Shown here: piece by piece, positions 27,029 to 35,526 of the stretch
Numbering within the stretch: the first letter of the stretch is position 1
Layout of the letters: each line of letters starts with the position of its first letter
DNA from: Prochlorococcus marinus XMU1411
GTDB lineage: Bacteria > Cyanobacteriota > Cyanobacteriia > PCC-6307 > Cyanobiaceae
Assembly (NCBI RefSeq): GCF_017696075.1
Contig: NZ_JAAORI010000003.1
Location: 434,001-498,000, forward strand
Direction: 5' to 3'
DNA: 64,000 nt
Notes under the pieces: generated by a model
Told to the model about the DNA's origin: nothing
Seen by the model: only the letters and a program-made list of their open reading frames with translations
Database searches by the model: none
Made by a program: the position numbers and the translations under genes

Positions 27029-27049
27029 AGTGTTGCTTAGTGCTGTACT
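27029..27049. repeat. Right flanking repeat of the RHH gene
   Basis: AGTGTTGC (27029-27036), the inverse of the left GCAACACT, is followed by AGTGCTGTACT (27039-27049), an exact copy of the left 11-mer. It starts 3 bp after the RHH stop codon. Either a second operator, a terminator-proximal site, or the scar of an inserted cassette. Confidence 0.5.
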
Positions 27050-27152
27050 GTGCGCTAAATTTGATTTGCATTTATAGGGGATTTTCGTATTAGAAATTAT
27101 TTATTACCATTTCAAAAATCTAAATTAAATTTTCAATAAAATACTTATTCCT

Positions 27153-27467
27153 ATGAATTCATCTCTCCCTGTTTTATCTGTAAATCTACTCCCTCCAGAT
27201 AAGTTACATTGTAATTTTAGTTATTGGAGTTCTTTGTTCTCTCAGGATATGCAAATTTTATGGGATAGAGCGCATGGAGTACCTTTAGAAAAACTGCCAA
27301 AAGGGGTTTCTGATATGATTTTCCCGTATCTATTACTTGCACTTTCAGACTATAAGACTTCTCAGATAAATAAAATGAATGGAATAGGATTAGACAATCT
27401 ATTAAGCCTTTGGTTTGATAAATACTTATTAAATAAAAATGGTTACTTCGAGCTAATTAAAAAATAA
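27153..27467 (+). CDS. Hypothetical protein
   Basis: A 104-residue soluble, Leu-rich, probably helical protein (MNSSLPVLSVNLLPPDKL at the start; MIFPYLLLALSDYK in the middle). One Cys. No domain recognised. Plus-strand neighbour of the RHH gene at 126 bp, probably its own unit. Confidence 0.55.
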   Translation: MNSSLPVLSVNLLPPDKLHCNFSYWSSLFSQDMQILWDRAHGVPLEKLPKGVSDMIFPYLLLALSDYKTSQINKMNGIGLDNLLSLWFDKYLLNKNGYFELIKK

Positions 27468-27594
27468 TTTTAAATCAGATTTATAATATCAACTTTGATT
27501 GTCATCAAAAATCTATTGACACTAAAAATTTTATAAGTGATTCTTTTCGAATTGGCACATCAATAGTCTTGCTATAAATAAATTAATTGGTTTG

Positions 27595-27690
27595 ATGATG
27601 AATTATTTAAACTTCTGTTTAGCAAATATGTGTTTGGTCGTTTTGATAATGCTAATCAGGAGAGATATAAAAATAAGAAAAGCAAGATAA
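27595..27690 (+). CDS. Putative 31-residue membrane peptide
   Basis: A frame from the double ATG at 27595 to TAA 27688-27690: a hydrophobic stretch (FCLANMCLVVLIMLI) followed by a basic tail (RRDIKIRKAR). The layout suits a membrane mini-protein, but at this length and AT content chance is a serious alternative. Confidence 0.25.
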   Translation: MMNYLNFCLANMCLVVLIMLIRRDIKIRKAR

Positions 27691-27868
27691 ATGAAATTTA
27701 ATTCAAAGACCCTAAGCTTGATATTAAATCTATTATTTTGCTTATTTATATTTATTATTTAAATTTTTAGTCTTTATTCATTAATTTTTAAAATATCAAA
27801 AATTAATATTCAAGTTTGGTTGACTTTTATTTTTAATGAGACGATAATGACAAAAATAAAATTTAATT

Positions 27869-28042
27869 GTGAATCCTCTTTCAGATACTTTTGATGATTT
27901 TGTTGATGATCTAATTTCTTCTGATGTTAATTTGTTAAAAGGTGAACTTGATTTTCTTCTTATGCAACATTTATTTAATTCTATAGATTTGAAGCTTATA
28001 AATAAAAATGAAACTAAAGATGACCAATCATTGGCTGCTTAA
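27869..28042 (+). CDS. 57-residue acidic hypothetical protein
   Basis: A frame from GTG 27869 to TAA 28040-28042. Acidic N-terminus (NPLSDTFDDFVDDLISSD), then a helix (VNLLKGELDFLLMQHLF) and a polar tail. An in-frame TAA lies just upstream, so GTG is the only sensible start. Only 5 bp separate it from the next short frame, suggesting a pair. Confidence 0.45.
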   Translation: MNPLSDTFDDFVDDLISSDVNLLKGELDFLLMQHLFNSIDLKLINKNETKDDQSLAA

Positions 28043-28047
28043 TTTTT

Positions 28048-28158
28048 ATGAAATATTTTTATGAAAAGTTTTGGGTTCCAGTTTTTGGTTTTATTTTATC
28101 TAAATTTGTTTTTTTAATAGAAGGTAAAAAGCAAGACTCTAAAAATAAAAAAAAATAG
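28048..28158 (+). CDS. 36-residue membrane-associated peptide
   Basis: A frame from ATG 28048 to TAG 28156-28158. An aromatic hydrophobic segment (FWVPVFGFILSKFVFLI) precedes a Lys-rich tail (EGKKQDSKNKKK). Five bp after the acidic 57-residue frame. Probably membrane-embedded; function unknown. Confidence 0.35.
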   Translation: MKYFYEKFWVPVFGFILSKFVFLIEGKKQDSKNKKK

Positions 28159-28295
28159 ATTAATTTTTTCTTCATTAAGTATTTTTAAATACATTAATTA
28201 AGTGAATATATTTTGATTACAACAAAAGTAGTGCTTTAAATTTATGAACATATGCATTGTTGAGATATAACTTAATTGCTTTTTAGCAAATTAAA

Positions 28296-28475
28296 ATGAA
28301 CAAAAATAATATTTTAAAGCCATATACAGTGCATTACCGTGATTTTCAAAATATAAGATTAGAAAATTGTTTTTATGCTTCTGACGCTTACGAGGCTAGA
28401 ACACTAGCAATGGAATTTAATAAGTATATAAATGAACATCCAAACAGTATTGACCTAATAAGATGCGAAAAATGA
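28296..28475 (+). CDS. 59-residue conserved-looking hypothetical protein
   Basis: A frame from ATG 28296 to TGA 28473-28475. Balanced composition with YTVHYRDFQNIRLENCFYAS followed by a helix DAYEARTLAMEFNKYI and an NSIDLIRCE end. It reads like a folded alpha/beta mini-domain rather than noise. Convergent with urtE, 32 bp away. Confidence 0.55.
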   Translation: MNKNNILKPYTVHYRDFQNIRLENCFYASDAYEARTLAMEFNKYINEHPNSIDLIRCEK

Positions 28476-28507
28476 ATAAAAGTTTTTAATAATCTAGAAA
28501 AATTTAT

Positions 28508-29218
28508 TTAAACACTTAAGAACTTATCTATAACTGCTTGACTCAACTCACGAGTATTTCCGCTAGCAACAATACCTCCTCGTTGCATCGCATAATATCT
28601 ATTGGCTTGTCTTACAAAATGCAAGTGTTGTTCTACTAATAAAACACCAATTCCTGTATCTTTAATTATCTTATTGATTGCATTTTCTATGTCTAAAACT
28701 ATATTTGGCTGTATACCTTCCGTTGGTTCGTCAAGTAATAGTAGTTTAGGTTTCCCCAGCAATGCTCTTGCAATAGCTAGTTGCTGTTGTTGTCCACCAC
28801 TGAGATCTCCACCTTTCCTTTGTAGAAAATCTTTTAGGATTGGGAAGAGATCATAAATAAATGGATCTATTTTCTTGTTCTTAGATAATCCACCTGGCAA
28901 CGACTCCATTCCTAACATAAGATTCTCTTCAACTGATAGGTATGGAATGATTTCTCTCCCTTGAGGAACGTAAGCCATTCCTTTCCTCGCCCTCTGATGA
29001 GGTGCTTTTCTATTGATATTTTCGCCAATCAAATAAATATCCCCTTTTTTTTGTCTTAACAAACCAATAAGTGATTTCAATAAAGTTGTTTTGCCAACTC
29101 CATTTCTTCCAATCAAGCAAACCATTTCTCCTGATTGAACGTTTAAATCTACATCTCTGAGAATATGACTTTCCCCATAATATGTATTCAATGATTTAAT
29201 TTCCAGTAAGTTTTTCAT
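28508..29218 (-). CDS. urtE: Urea ABC transporter ATP-binding protein UrtE
   Basis: A 236-residue LivF-type ATPase: Walker A GRNGVGKTT, VPQGREIIPYLSVEENL, signature LSGGQQQQLAIARAL, Walker B LLLLDEPTEGIQP. One of the two ATPases energising high-affinity urea uptake. Last gene of urtABCDE, 2 bp after urtD. Urea brought in feeds the urease encoded just upstream. Confidence 0.95.
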   Translation of the reverse strand: MKNLLEIKSLNTYYGESHILRDVDLNVQSGEMVCLIGRNGVGKTTLLKSLIGLLRQKKGDIYLIGENINRKAPHQRARKGMAYVPQGREIIPYLSVEENLMLGMESLPGGLSKNKKIDPFIYDLFPILKDFLQRKGGDLSGGQQQQLAIARALLGKPKLLLLDEPTEGIQPNIVLDIENAINKIIKDTGIGVLLVEQHLHFVRQANRYYAMQRGGIVASGNTRELSQAVIDKFLSV

Positions 29219-29220
29219 AA

Positions 29221-29970
29221 TTAATCCTCAGGCCTTCCTAGATAAACATCAATAACTTTTTGGTCCTTTTGTATAGTTTCCATTGTCCCCTCGCATAATA
29301 CTGTGCCTTGATTTAATACTGAAACATTACTATCAAGTCTTCTTATGAATTCCATATCGTGATCTATTACCACTACAGTATTTTCTCCTGATAATGATTT
29401 TAATAAATCAGCTGTAAGATCAGTTTCTTCATCAGTTAAACCAGCAACAGGTTCATCAACTAACATTAAATCTGGCTTCTGTCCTACTAACATGGCTATC
29501 TCGAGCCATTGTTTTTGGCCATGTGATAAAGAACCAGCTTTAGAATCAACTTTTTGAGCTAAATTGATAATCTTCATAAGACGTTCAATCTCATTAAGCT
29601 GCTCATCCTTAATATTTTTATTTATGAGGTTTAAGGGACTTTTAGGAGTTGACACTGATATTTCAAGATTTTCTTTAACTGTTAGATTTTCAAAGATTCT
29701 TGGACTTTGGAACTTTCTTCCTACTCCAAGTCGAGCAATCTTATGCTCCTTTCTACCTACTATAGATTTTCCTTTGAAAATTACTTCACCTTTTGTTGGC
29801 TTAACCTTTCCAGTTATTACATCAAGAAATGTTGTTTTACCTGCTCCGTTGGGTCCTATTACAGCTCTTAATTCTCCTTTCTTTAAATTTAAATTAAGTT
29901 TGTTGAGAGCTAAAAAACCCTCGAAACTTACAGTAATATCTATTAAATTTAGAAGATCTTTATTATTCAT
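29221..29970 (-). CDS. urtD: Urea ABC transporter ATP-binding protein UrtD
   Basis: A 249-residue LivG-type ATPase: Walker A GPNGAGKTT, GRKFQSPRIFENLTVKENL, signature LSHGQKQWLEIAML, Walker B LMLVDEPVAGL. The LSHGQ signature and DEPVAGLT are typical of this branch. Starts inside the end of urtC (8-bp overlap), so translation is coupled. Confidence 0.95.
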   Translation of the reverse strand: MNNKDLLNLIDITVSFEGFLALNKLNLNLKKGELRAVIGPNGAGKTTFLDVITGKVKPTKGEVIFKGKSIVGRKEHKIARLGVGRKFQSPRIFENLTVKENLEISVSTPKSPLNLINKNIKDEQLNEIERLMKIINLAQKVDSKAGSLSHGQKQWLEIAMLVGQKPDLMLVDEPVAGLTDEETDLTADLLKSLSGENTVVVIDHDMEFIRRLDSNVSVLNQGTVLCEGTMETIQKDQKVIDVYLGRPED

Positions 29971-31093
29971 TATCCCCCTCCTTATTGTTAACTTCTAAGC
30001 TTGGATAGGTTTCAATCTTCCTTTTCAAACCAAATCTTTGAAGAAGATTCCTAGGACCATCTCCTTGAATCCATCCTAAAACTCCTTCTGGCAGAGCTGT
30101 TACAACTAAAATAAATAAGCCTCCTTGGATAAACATCCAGCTAGCAGGTAAAGCTTCACTTACTAGACTTTTTGCGTAGTTGATGAAAACTGCTCCTAGT
30201 ATTGCTCCTAATAATGTTCCCCTACCTCCAACAGCAACCCATATAACCATTTCTATAGAAAAAGGAACTGTCATAAATTGAGGTGATACTATTCCAGACT
30301 GAACAGTATATAAAGCTCCCGAAATTCCAGCGAGACCTCCAGCAATAGAAAATACTATCGTCTTGAATATAACTGGGTTATATCCTGTAAACCTAACTCT
30401 TGGTTCGTCATCTCGTATTCCTATAAGAATATTTCCAAATCTTCCTCTAACTACCCACTTTGCAAAGAACCATGCGGCTATTACTAGTATGGCAGTTATC
30501 CAAAAGAATATTCTTTGCATGTACTCAGAACCTACCATCTGACCAAATAATTGTGTTACATCTGTTTTTAATCCATTTGTTCCATTTATAAGTTTTTGTT
30601 GTCCATTAAAAAAGTTAAAGAATACAAGAAGAGAAGCTTGAGTAAGTATAGAAAAATAAACCCCTTTGATTCGATTCCTGAAAACAAGAAATCCAATTAA
30701 TCCCGCAACCAATGCTGGAATTATCCAGATAGCGAAGAAGGTAAAAATTGGCGATTTAAACGGTTCCCAGAAAAAAGGCAATTTTTCAACACCATATAAA
30801 GCAAAAAATTCAGGAATATTATTTGGGAATTCAGATGAGCTTGTTATTTGCAAATACATTGCTGCACAATATCCACCTAATGCAAAAAATATACCTTGTC
30901 CAAGACTTAGTAAACCTGTATATCCCCAGATAAGATCTACACCAAGAGCAACTATGGACAAAGATAAGTATCTACCAAGAAGATTTAGTCTAAATACAGG
31001 GAGTAGGGTTGGTGCTGCAATAATTAGAGCTATTAAAATTATCCAGAATGATAATACTATTCTTTTATCAAATTTAAATTTACTAAGAGACAT
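29963..31093 (-). CDS. urtC: Urea ABC transporter permease UrtC
   Basis: A 376-residue LivM-type permease with about ten hydrophobic helices. The EAA-like loop region appears as GRFGNILIGIRDDEPRVRFTG and the family block as GGRGTLLGAILGAVFINYAK. Partners UrtB in the membrane channel. Start overlaps the urtB stop (TAATG). Confidence 0.95.
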   Translation of the reverse strand: MSLSKFKFDKRIVLSFWIILIALIIAAPTLLPVFRLNLLGRYLSLSIVALGVDLIWGYTGLLSLGQGIFFALGGYCAAMYLQITSSSEFPNNIPEFFALYGVEKLPFFWEPFKSPIFTFFAIWIIPALVAGLIGFLVFRNRIKGVYFSILTQASLLVFFNFFNGQQKLINGTNGLKTDVTQLFGQMVGSEYMQRIFFWITAILVIAAWFFAKWVVRGRFGNILIGIRDDEPRVRFTGYNPVIFKTIVFSIAGGLAGISGALYTVQSGIVSPQFMTVPFSIEMVIWVAVGGRGTLLGAILGAVFINYAKSLVSEALPASWMFIQGGLFILVVTALPEGVLGWIQGDGPRNLLQRFGLKRKIETYPSLEVNNKEGDNE

Positions 31094-32247
31094 TAGTTTT
31101 CCACCATCCTGCCTTTTTGAGGAAATAAACCTGTGGGTTTAAATTGCAAGAATATAACTATTAATGCAAATATCATTACTCTTGCCATACTTGTTGTCGC
31201 AAAAAAGTTGATTGTGTTTGAGAGTGATAAAGGCATATCTGGCCATATTGATAAGAGCCTTCCAGCTCCAATTAAATCCGTCATTATTCCAATTCCAAAG
31301 GAAGCAAGTACTGTTCCTAATAAATTTCCTACTCCTCCCAGTACTACAACCATAAAACAACCAACTATATAATTTCCGCCAACATTTGGTCCTACAGAAC
31401 CTAATAGTGATACTGCTACTCCAGCAACTCCTGCCAAGCCAGATCCTATTCCGAAGGTAATTATATCCACTTTTTCAGTAGATATACCAAGGCAGTCACT
31501 CATTTGTCTGTTCTGAGTAACTGCTCTAATACGCATGCCCCAAGCACTTTGGTTTAGAAATAATGTTATTGCTATTACAGAGATAAGTGTAATTACAATT
31601 ATCATTAATCTTGTTTTAGGAAATGCAGTTCCTAAAATTTCTACTTGACCTCTCATCCATGAGGGGGCTGTTACATCAACATTACGAGCACTCGCTCTAC
31701 TTAGTTTGCTTACAGTGGATGAAATAACGCTACCAGTGAGAACCCCAGTTAAAGCAGCTAATATCCAAGAACTAAATTTAAAATATTTGAAATTTATTGA
31801 TTCTTTTATTTTTGGAGGAAAAGTTGCTGGTAAAAATAAACCAATTATAAGACTTATAACTAGACCGGTCCCATAAGCCAATGGTACACTTCTGACAAAT
31901 TGTTGAAGAATTAAGCTAACGCCCCAAGTTGCGAGAAGAGTTTCTAGTGGACTTCCATAAAGCTTCCTTATTATAGTTTTTTCCAGTAAAATACCTACTA
32001 CTCCACTAACAACAAAAGCAAGGAAAATTGAAACTATTATGTATGAATTGTAGAAGGGTTTTAATATAGGTAATTTGAAAATTAATTGCGTAACGTATGT
32101 TGTATAAGCCCCAACCATCATAAGTTCTCCATGGGCAAGATTAATAACACCCATAAGACCAAAAACAATCGCAAGACCTAATGCAGCAACAAGTAGTACA
32201 GATCCGATCGCAACACCATTAAAAAGACTGTCGAGAAGTAACTCCAA
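31093..32247 (-). CDS. urtB: Urea ABC transporter permease UrtB
   Basis: A 384-residue LivH-type permease: LGLAIVFGLMGVINLAHGEL near the start and VVLGGVGNLLGTVLASFGIG near residue 300 are family blocks. An insert around residues 130-190 is typical of UrtB. The gene lies downstream of a strong hairpin separating it from urtA. Confidence 0.95.
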   Translation of the reverse strand: MELLLDSLFNGVAIGSVLLVAALGLAIVFGLMGVINLAHGELMMVGAYTTYVTQLIFKLPILKPFYNSYIIVSIFLAFVVSGVVGILLEKTIIRKLYGSPLETLLATWGVSLILQQFVRSVPLAYGTGLVISLIIGLFLPATFPPKIKESINFKYFKFSSWILAALTGVLTGSVISSTVSKLSRASARNVDVTAPSWMRGQVEILGTAFPKTRLMIIVITLISVIAITLFLNQSAWGMRIRAVTQNRQMSDCLGISTEKVDIITFGIGSGLAGVAGVAVSLLGSVGPNVGGNYIVGCFMVVVLGGVGNLLGTVLASFGIGIMTDLIGAGRLLSIWPDMPLSLSNTINFFATTSMARVMIFALIVIFLQFKPTGLFPQKGRMVEN

Positions 32248-32278
32248 TTTGAAAAAAAAATATTTGTTTATATAAAAT

Positions 32279-32302
32279 AAAAGGAGGTGTTAACCTCCTT
32301 TT
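32279..32302 (-). terminator. Hairpin between urtA and urtB (attenuator/terminator)
   Basis: A perfect 10-bp inverted repeat, AAAAGGAGGT and ACCTCCTTTT, with a 4-nt loop, followed on the minus strand by a T-rich run. Placed 27 bp after urtA and 31 bp before urtB, it should end most urtA transcripts or protect their 3' ends, giving excess binding protein over permease and ATPases. The arms also contain a full Shine-Dalgarno sequence and its complement. Confidence 0.75.
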
Positions 32303-32328
32303 ATTTTGAAGCATAGGTTTTAATTAAA

Positions 32329-33606
32329 TTAAAGCTTATACTTTTCTCCTTTTGAGGGATCTGTCCAATCGCATGCAAATCCTTTTGAACTTGGATGCTT
32401 TTGGTTCCATGCTTGAGGAAGAACAACTCCTGTCTCTTCAAGAATTGTAAAGCCACCTTCTGCATTAATCTCTCCAATTCTTACTGTTTGAGATAAGTGA
32501 TGGTTAGGCATAACTTCAACTGGACCTTGTGGGGCATCAAACTTTTGTCCAACTAGTGCTTCCCTTACTGCGTTGTCGTCGAAAGTTCCAGCATCCTCAA
32601 CTGCTTGTTTCCATAAGTAAACCATGTTATAAGCAGATTCTTGAGGATCAGCTACAACACGATCTGCTCCCCATCTTTTCTTGAAACTTTTAGCAAATTT
32701 CTTAGATGCAGGAGTATCAATTGACATCATGTAGTTCCAAGCGCCGTAGTGACCTTCAAGGAACTCAGGACCAATTGTACTAATCTCTTCTTCAGCAATT
32801 GAATAATTCATTACGTAGTAGCCACTTGAAGGAGTGATACCTGCGTCTTGAATCTGTTTGAAGAATGCAACGTTTTGGTCACCATTAAGTGTATTAATGA
32901 TTATTCCACCTTCAGGAAGCGCCTTTTTGATTTTTGAGATAATTGGAGCAACTTCAGTATTTCCTAATGGAAGGTAATCTTCTCCAACAACTTTACCTCC
33001 TAACTGTTTGACCTGTGCTTTTGTGATTGTGTTTGAAGTTCTTGGGAATACATAGTCAGAACCAACAAGGAAGAAATCTCCACCAGCTGCTGGAGAACGT
33101 TTATACATGAAATCTGTAGCAGGTTCTGACTGCTGGTTTGGTGTAGCTCCTGTGTAGAAAATGTTGTTAGAACATTCTTGGGCTTCATATTGAATTGGGT
33201 AGTAGAGGAAGGCATCTTTTGATTCGTAGACTGGTAACATTGCCTTTCTACTTGCAGATGTCCAACCACCAAATACAACAGGAACTCCGTCTTGATCTAT
33301 AAGTTTCTTGGATTTTTCAGCAAAGGTTGGCCAGTCAGAAGCACCATCTTCAACTATGTATTCTATTTTGTAGCTTTTGCCGCCAACTTTTACGCCACCA
33401 GAAGCATTTATCTCTTCAATAGCCATTTTTTCAGTATCAACAAGTGTTGATTCAGAAATCGCCATTGTTCCAGATAAAGAATGTAAAATACCAACGGTTA
33501 CTGTGTCATCGAAACTTCCGGAGGTTCCACCTCCACCACATGAAGTAGCTGTAACAGCAAGTGAGGCAGTAGCTAAACCTGCCAGAATACGCCTTGAAAT
33601 TCTCAT
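32329..33606 (-). CDS. urtA: Urea ABC transporter substrate-binding protein UrtA
   Basis: A 425-residue periplasmic-binding lipoprotein. The signal peptide ends in TATSCGGGG, a lipobox-like site for membrane anchoring. The mature part follows the AmiC/LivJ fold with VGILHSLSGTMAISE, VFGGWTSASRKAMLPV and YPIQYEAQECSNNIFYTG, the UrtA signature. It captures urea at low concentration. First gene of the operon, under an NtcA-type promoter. Confidence 0.96.
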   Translation of the reverse strand: MRISRRILAGLATASLAVTATSCGGGGTSGSFDDTVTVGILHSLSGTMAISESTLVDTEKMAIEEINASGGVKVGGKSYKIEYIVEDGASDWPTFAEKSKKLIDQDGVPVVFGGWTSASRKAMLPVYESKDAFLYYPIQYEAQECSNNIFYTGATPNQQSEPATDFMYKRSPAAGGDFFLVGSDYVFPRTSNTITKAQVKQLGGKVVGEDYLPLGNTEVAPIISKIKKALPEGGIIINTLNGDQNVAFFKQIQDAGITPSSGYYVMNYSIAEEEISTIGPEFLEGHYGAWNYMMSIDTPASKKFAKSFKKRWGADRVVADPQESAYNMVYLWKQAVEDAGTFDDNAVREALVGQKFDAPQGPVEVMPNHHLSQTVRIGEINAEGGFTILEETGVVLPQAWNQKHPSSKGFACDWTDPSKGEKYKL

Positions 33607-33654
33607 GAATTAGGATAAATTAGGTAATTGACCCTCATTAGGGGGATAAAGTAA

Positions 33655-33696
33655 AAGTTATTAACGAGTGAGAATTCGTTTTGTATCAGTCGTAAC
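33655..33696 (-). promoter_or_regulatory. NtcA-type promoter of urtA
   Basis: On the minus strand GTT-N8-TAC (33683-33696, one mismatch from GTA-N8-TAC) is followed after exactly 22 nt by TAACTT (33655-33660), fitting TAN3T. This is the arrangement of NtcA-activated promoters in cyanobacteria, so urtA should rise under nitrogen limitation. The leader to the urtA ATG is about 45 nt. Confidence 0.65.
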
Positions 33697-33734
33697 TTTT
33701 TGTTGAATCCAATATATAACTAATAGTTATTTTT

Positions 33735-34346
33735 CTAGTTTTGATTGTTGGGTAGATGTGATTCTAAAAAATGAGTTATTTGTTCAACACCTTTGCCGCT
33801 ACTAAGGTTGGTAAAAAACCAAGGTTTCCCTTTTCTCATAAATTCCGTATCACTTTTCATAATATTTAAATCTGCACCAACCATATCTGCTAAGTCAATT
33901 TTGTTTATTAGTAATAAATCTGACCTTGTTATCCCTGGTCCCCCTTTTCTAGGGATTTTGTCTCCAGCAGATACATCAATCACATATATTGATAAATCTA
34001 CAAGTTCTGGACTAAAACTAGATGCTAAATTGTCACCTCCACTTTCTACAAAAACAAAATCTAAAGGATTATATTTATTTTCTAAATCTAAAACTGCATT
34101 TTTATTTAGGGAACAATCCTCTCTTATCGCTGTATGGGGACAACCTCCTGTTTCCACACCAATAATCCTTCCTTCCTCTAAAACTTTTTTATTTATTAGA
34201 AAGTTAGCATCTTCTTTTGTGTAGATATCATTGGTAACAACAGCTATCTCGTAATTATTTTTCAGGCTTAAGCATAGAGTCTCTAATAATGCAGTTTTCC
34301 CTGAACCTACAGGGCCAGCAACTCCTACTCTCAATTTGCTGCTCAT
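33735..34346 (-). CDS. ureG: Urease accessory GTPase UreG
   Basis: A 203-residue SIMIBI-class GTPase: P-loop [11 protein letters not shown] at residues 11-21, metal motif [14 protein letters not shown] (C-P-H, nickel binding) and NKIDLAD. It delivers nickel to urease together with UreE, UreF and UreD. Starts 3 bp after the ureF stop. A 128-bp gap with the urtA promoter follows it. Confidence 0.97.
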   Translation of the reverse strand: MSSKLRVGVAGPVGSGKTALLETLCLSLKNNYEIAVVTNDIYTKEDANFLINKKVLEEGRIIGVETGGCPHTAIREDCSLNKNAVLDLENKYNPLDFVFVESGGDNLASSFSPELVDLSIYVIDVSAGDKIPRKGGPGITRSDLLLINKIDLADMVGADLNIMKSDTEFMRKGKPWFFTNLSSGKGVEQITHFLESHLPNNQN

Positions 34347-34349
34347 AAA

Positions 34350-35048
34350 TTAATTTCTAAAAAGTTTTGTATAAAGGTCATTATGATTTTGTTGTGCCAT
34401 AGCTAAACCTACATTGCCAAAATAGATGTCATCAATTTCTTTGTCCATAATTTCTTTAGAAACTTTTGAAATAATTGCTAATAAATCTCTTTGAATTAAT
34501 TGTGCTTTTGTTGAACCAACAGGAATAATCCTTAATGCTGCACTAAGTTGGTTCGCACTCCAGGAATAGAAAAAATTCTCAACCATTTCTAACTTAGTAA
34601 TTTCAAAACAATAACAAGCCCAGCTCCACGCTAAAGGCCAGGAGTTTTTTTTATGTTTTTTATATGGATATTCATATCCAAATTCTTTGTTTAAATCAAA
34701 GAGAGATTTTGACATTTGAGTTTGTTGTTCTCTTATCTCGACTGAGTCTTTTGATGAGAGGATCCATTTATCCAAACTCAATAACTTATGCAAATTACTT
34801 TTTAAATTTTTGCCTTGGTTTAACTCATTGAAAATATCAAAAAAATCTAATAATAGTTTTGCATCTAGTCTGATCTGACCAATTTTTAGTTCACTTATGA
34901 TTAATTCTTTTACCGAATTTGAGTCTTTTAAATCTTTATTATTTAGGTAACTCTCTAATCCCTCGGAATAACAAAATCCTCCAACTGGTAAGTTAGGGCT
35001 TATTAATAGATATTTTAATAAGTGACTTTTACTCATGGCTGTGGGCAC
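34350..35048 (-). CDS. ureF: Urease accessory protein UreF
   Basis: A 232-residue helical protein; N-terminal block LPVGGFCYSEGLESYL and later LRIIPVGSTKAQLI are typical of UreF. It gates the UreG GTPase in the nickel-loading complex. Overlaps the ureE end by 20 bp; the reading start could be the second Met. Confidence 0.9.
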   Translation of the reverse strand: MPTAMSKSHLLKYLLISPNLPVGGFCYSEGLESYLNNKDLKDSNSVKELIISELKIGQIRLDAKLLLDFFDIFNELNQGKNLKSNLHKLLSLDKWILSSKDSVEIREQQTQMSKSLFDLNKEFGYEYPYKKHKKNSWPLAWSWACYCFEITKLEMVENFFYSWSANQLSAALRIIPVGSTKAQLIQRDLLAIISKVSKEIMDKEIDDIYFGNVGLAMAQQNHNDLYTKLFRN

Positions 35049-35484
35049 CTCTTTCCGGAAAAAATTTTTTCTGAGTATTTACGATATCAATATTAAAATT
35101 TTTAAGCATATTTTCAATTATGTAATCACCTTTTGTTAGAAGAATATCTTCTTCAATTTCTACTTCTACATGCCTATTTCCTAAGTGATAAGCAGTTTTA
35201 ATAAGTTCAATTTTAGAATTAGAACTTATTTCAATTAAATTTTCTTTTTTTGCAATTATCTCTACATAAAAATTGGACACATTTGTTGAAAGAATATCTC
35301 CATCATTTAATTTGCCATCTCTAGGTAATTGTAAAATTATTTCTTGATCACAATCAGTTAATCTTTTACCTCGTAAAATTCTTCTTTCATCTGAACTTAG
35401 GGTAAGTTTTAAAAACGAACCTAGTCGAGGTTTTTTCTTAATCCAATCAGTTACAACTATTTGTTTATTCATTCTCATAATCAA
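35029..35484 (-). CDS. ureE: Urease accessory nickel chaperone UreE
   Basis: A 151-residue protein with the UreE_N beta domain and the C-terminal YHLGNRHVEVEIEE block (the conserved metal-site His). The C-terminus GAHSHE is a short His tail rather than the long His-rich tail of some UreE. Likely start is the second Met, two codons in. Divergent from ureD, 42 bp away. Confidence 0.92.
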   Translation of the reverse strand: MIMRMNKQIVVTDWIKKKPRLGSFLKLTLSSDERRILRGKRLTDCDQEIILQLPRDGKLNDGDILSTNVSNFYVEIIAKKENLIEISSNSKIELIKTAYHLGNRHVEVEIEEDILLTKGDYIIENMLKNFNIDIVNTQKKFFPERGAHSHE

Positions 35485-35493
35485 AATTTTTGG

Positions 35494-35510
35494 TTACTTT
35501 AATTTAGTAA
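35494..35510. promoter_or_regulatory. Inverted repeat in the ureE-ureD divergent gap
   Basis: TTACT-N7-AGTAA lies in the only 42 bp separating the two urease gene sets. It could be a shared regulatory site; it does not match NtcA spacing. The short AT-rich gap makes chance possible. Confidence 0.25.
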
Positions 35511-35526
35511 TTAAAGAAAACAATTT

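Larger units (their letters stand above)
27468..28507. other. About 1 kb of tiny frames between a hypothetical gene and urtE
   Basis: No gene longer than 60 codons. Four short plus-strand frames are listed separately (27595, 27869, 28048, 28296). Parts 27691-27868 and 28159-28295 are AT-rich and show nothing further. No repeats, RNA genes or mobile-element ends seen. Confidence 0.5.

Noticed and set aside
26602-27049. Toxin-antitoxin pair involving the RHH protein
   Set aside because: No toxin-like gene next to it; nearest genes show no RelE, ParE or MazF features.
33793-34224. 143-codon plus-strand frame opposite ureG
   Set aside because: Antisense shadow of a fully conserved GTPase.
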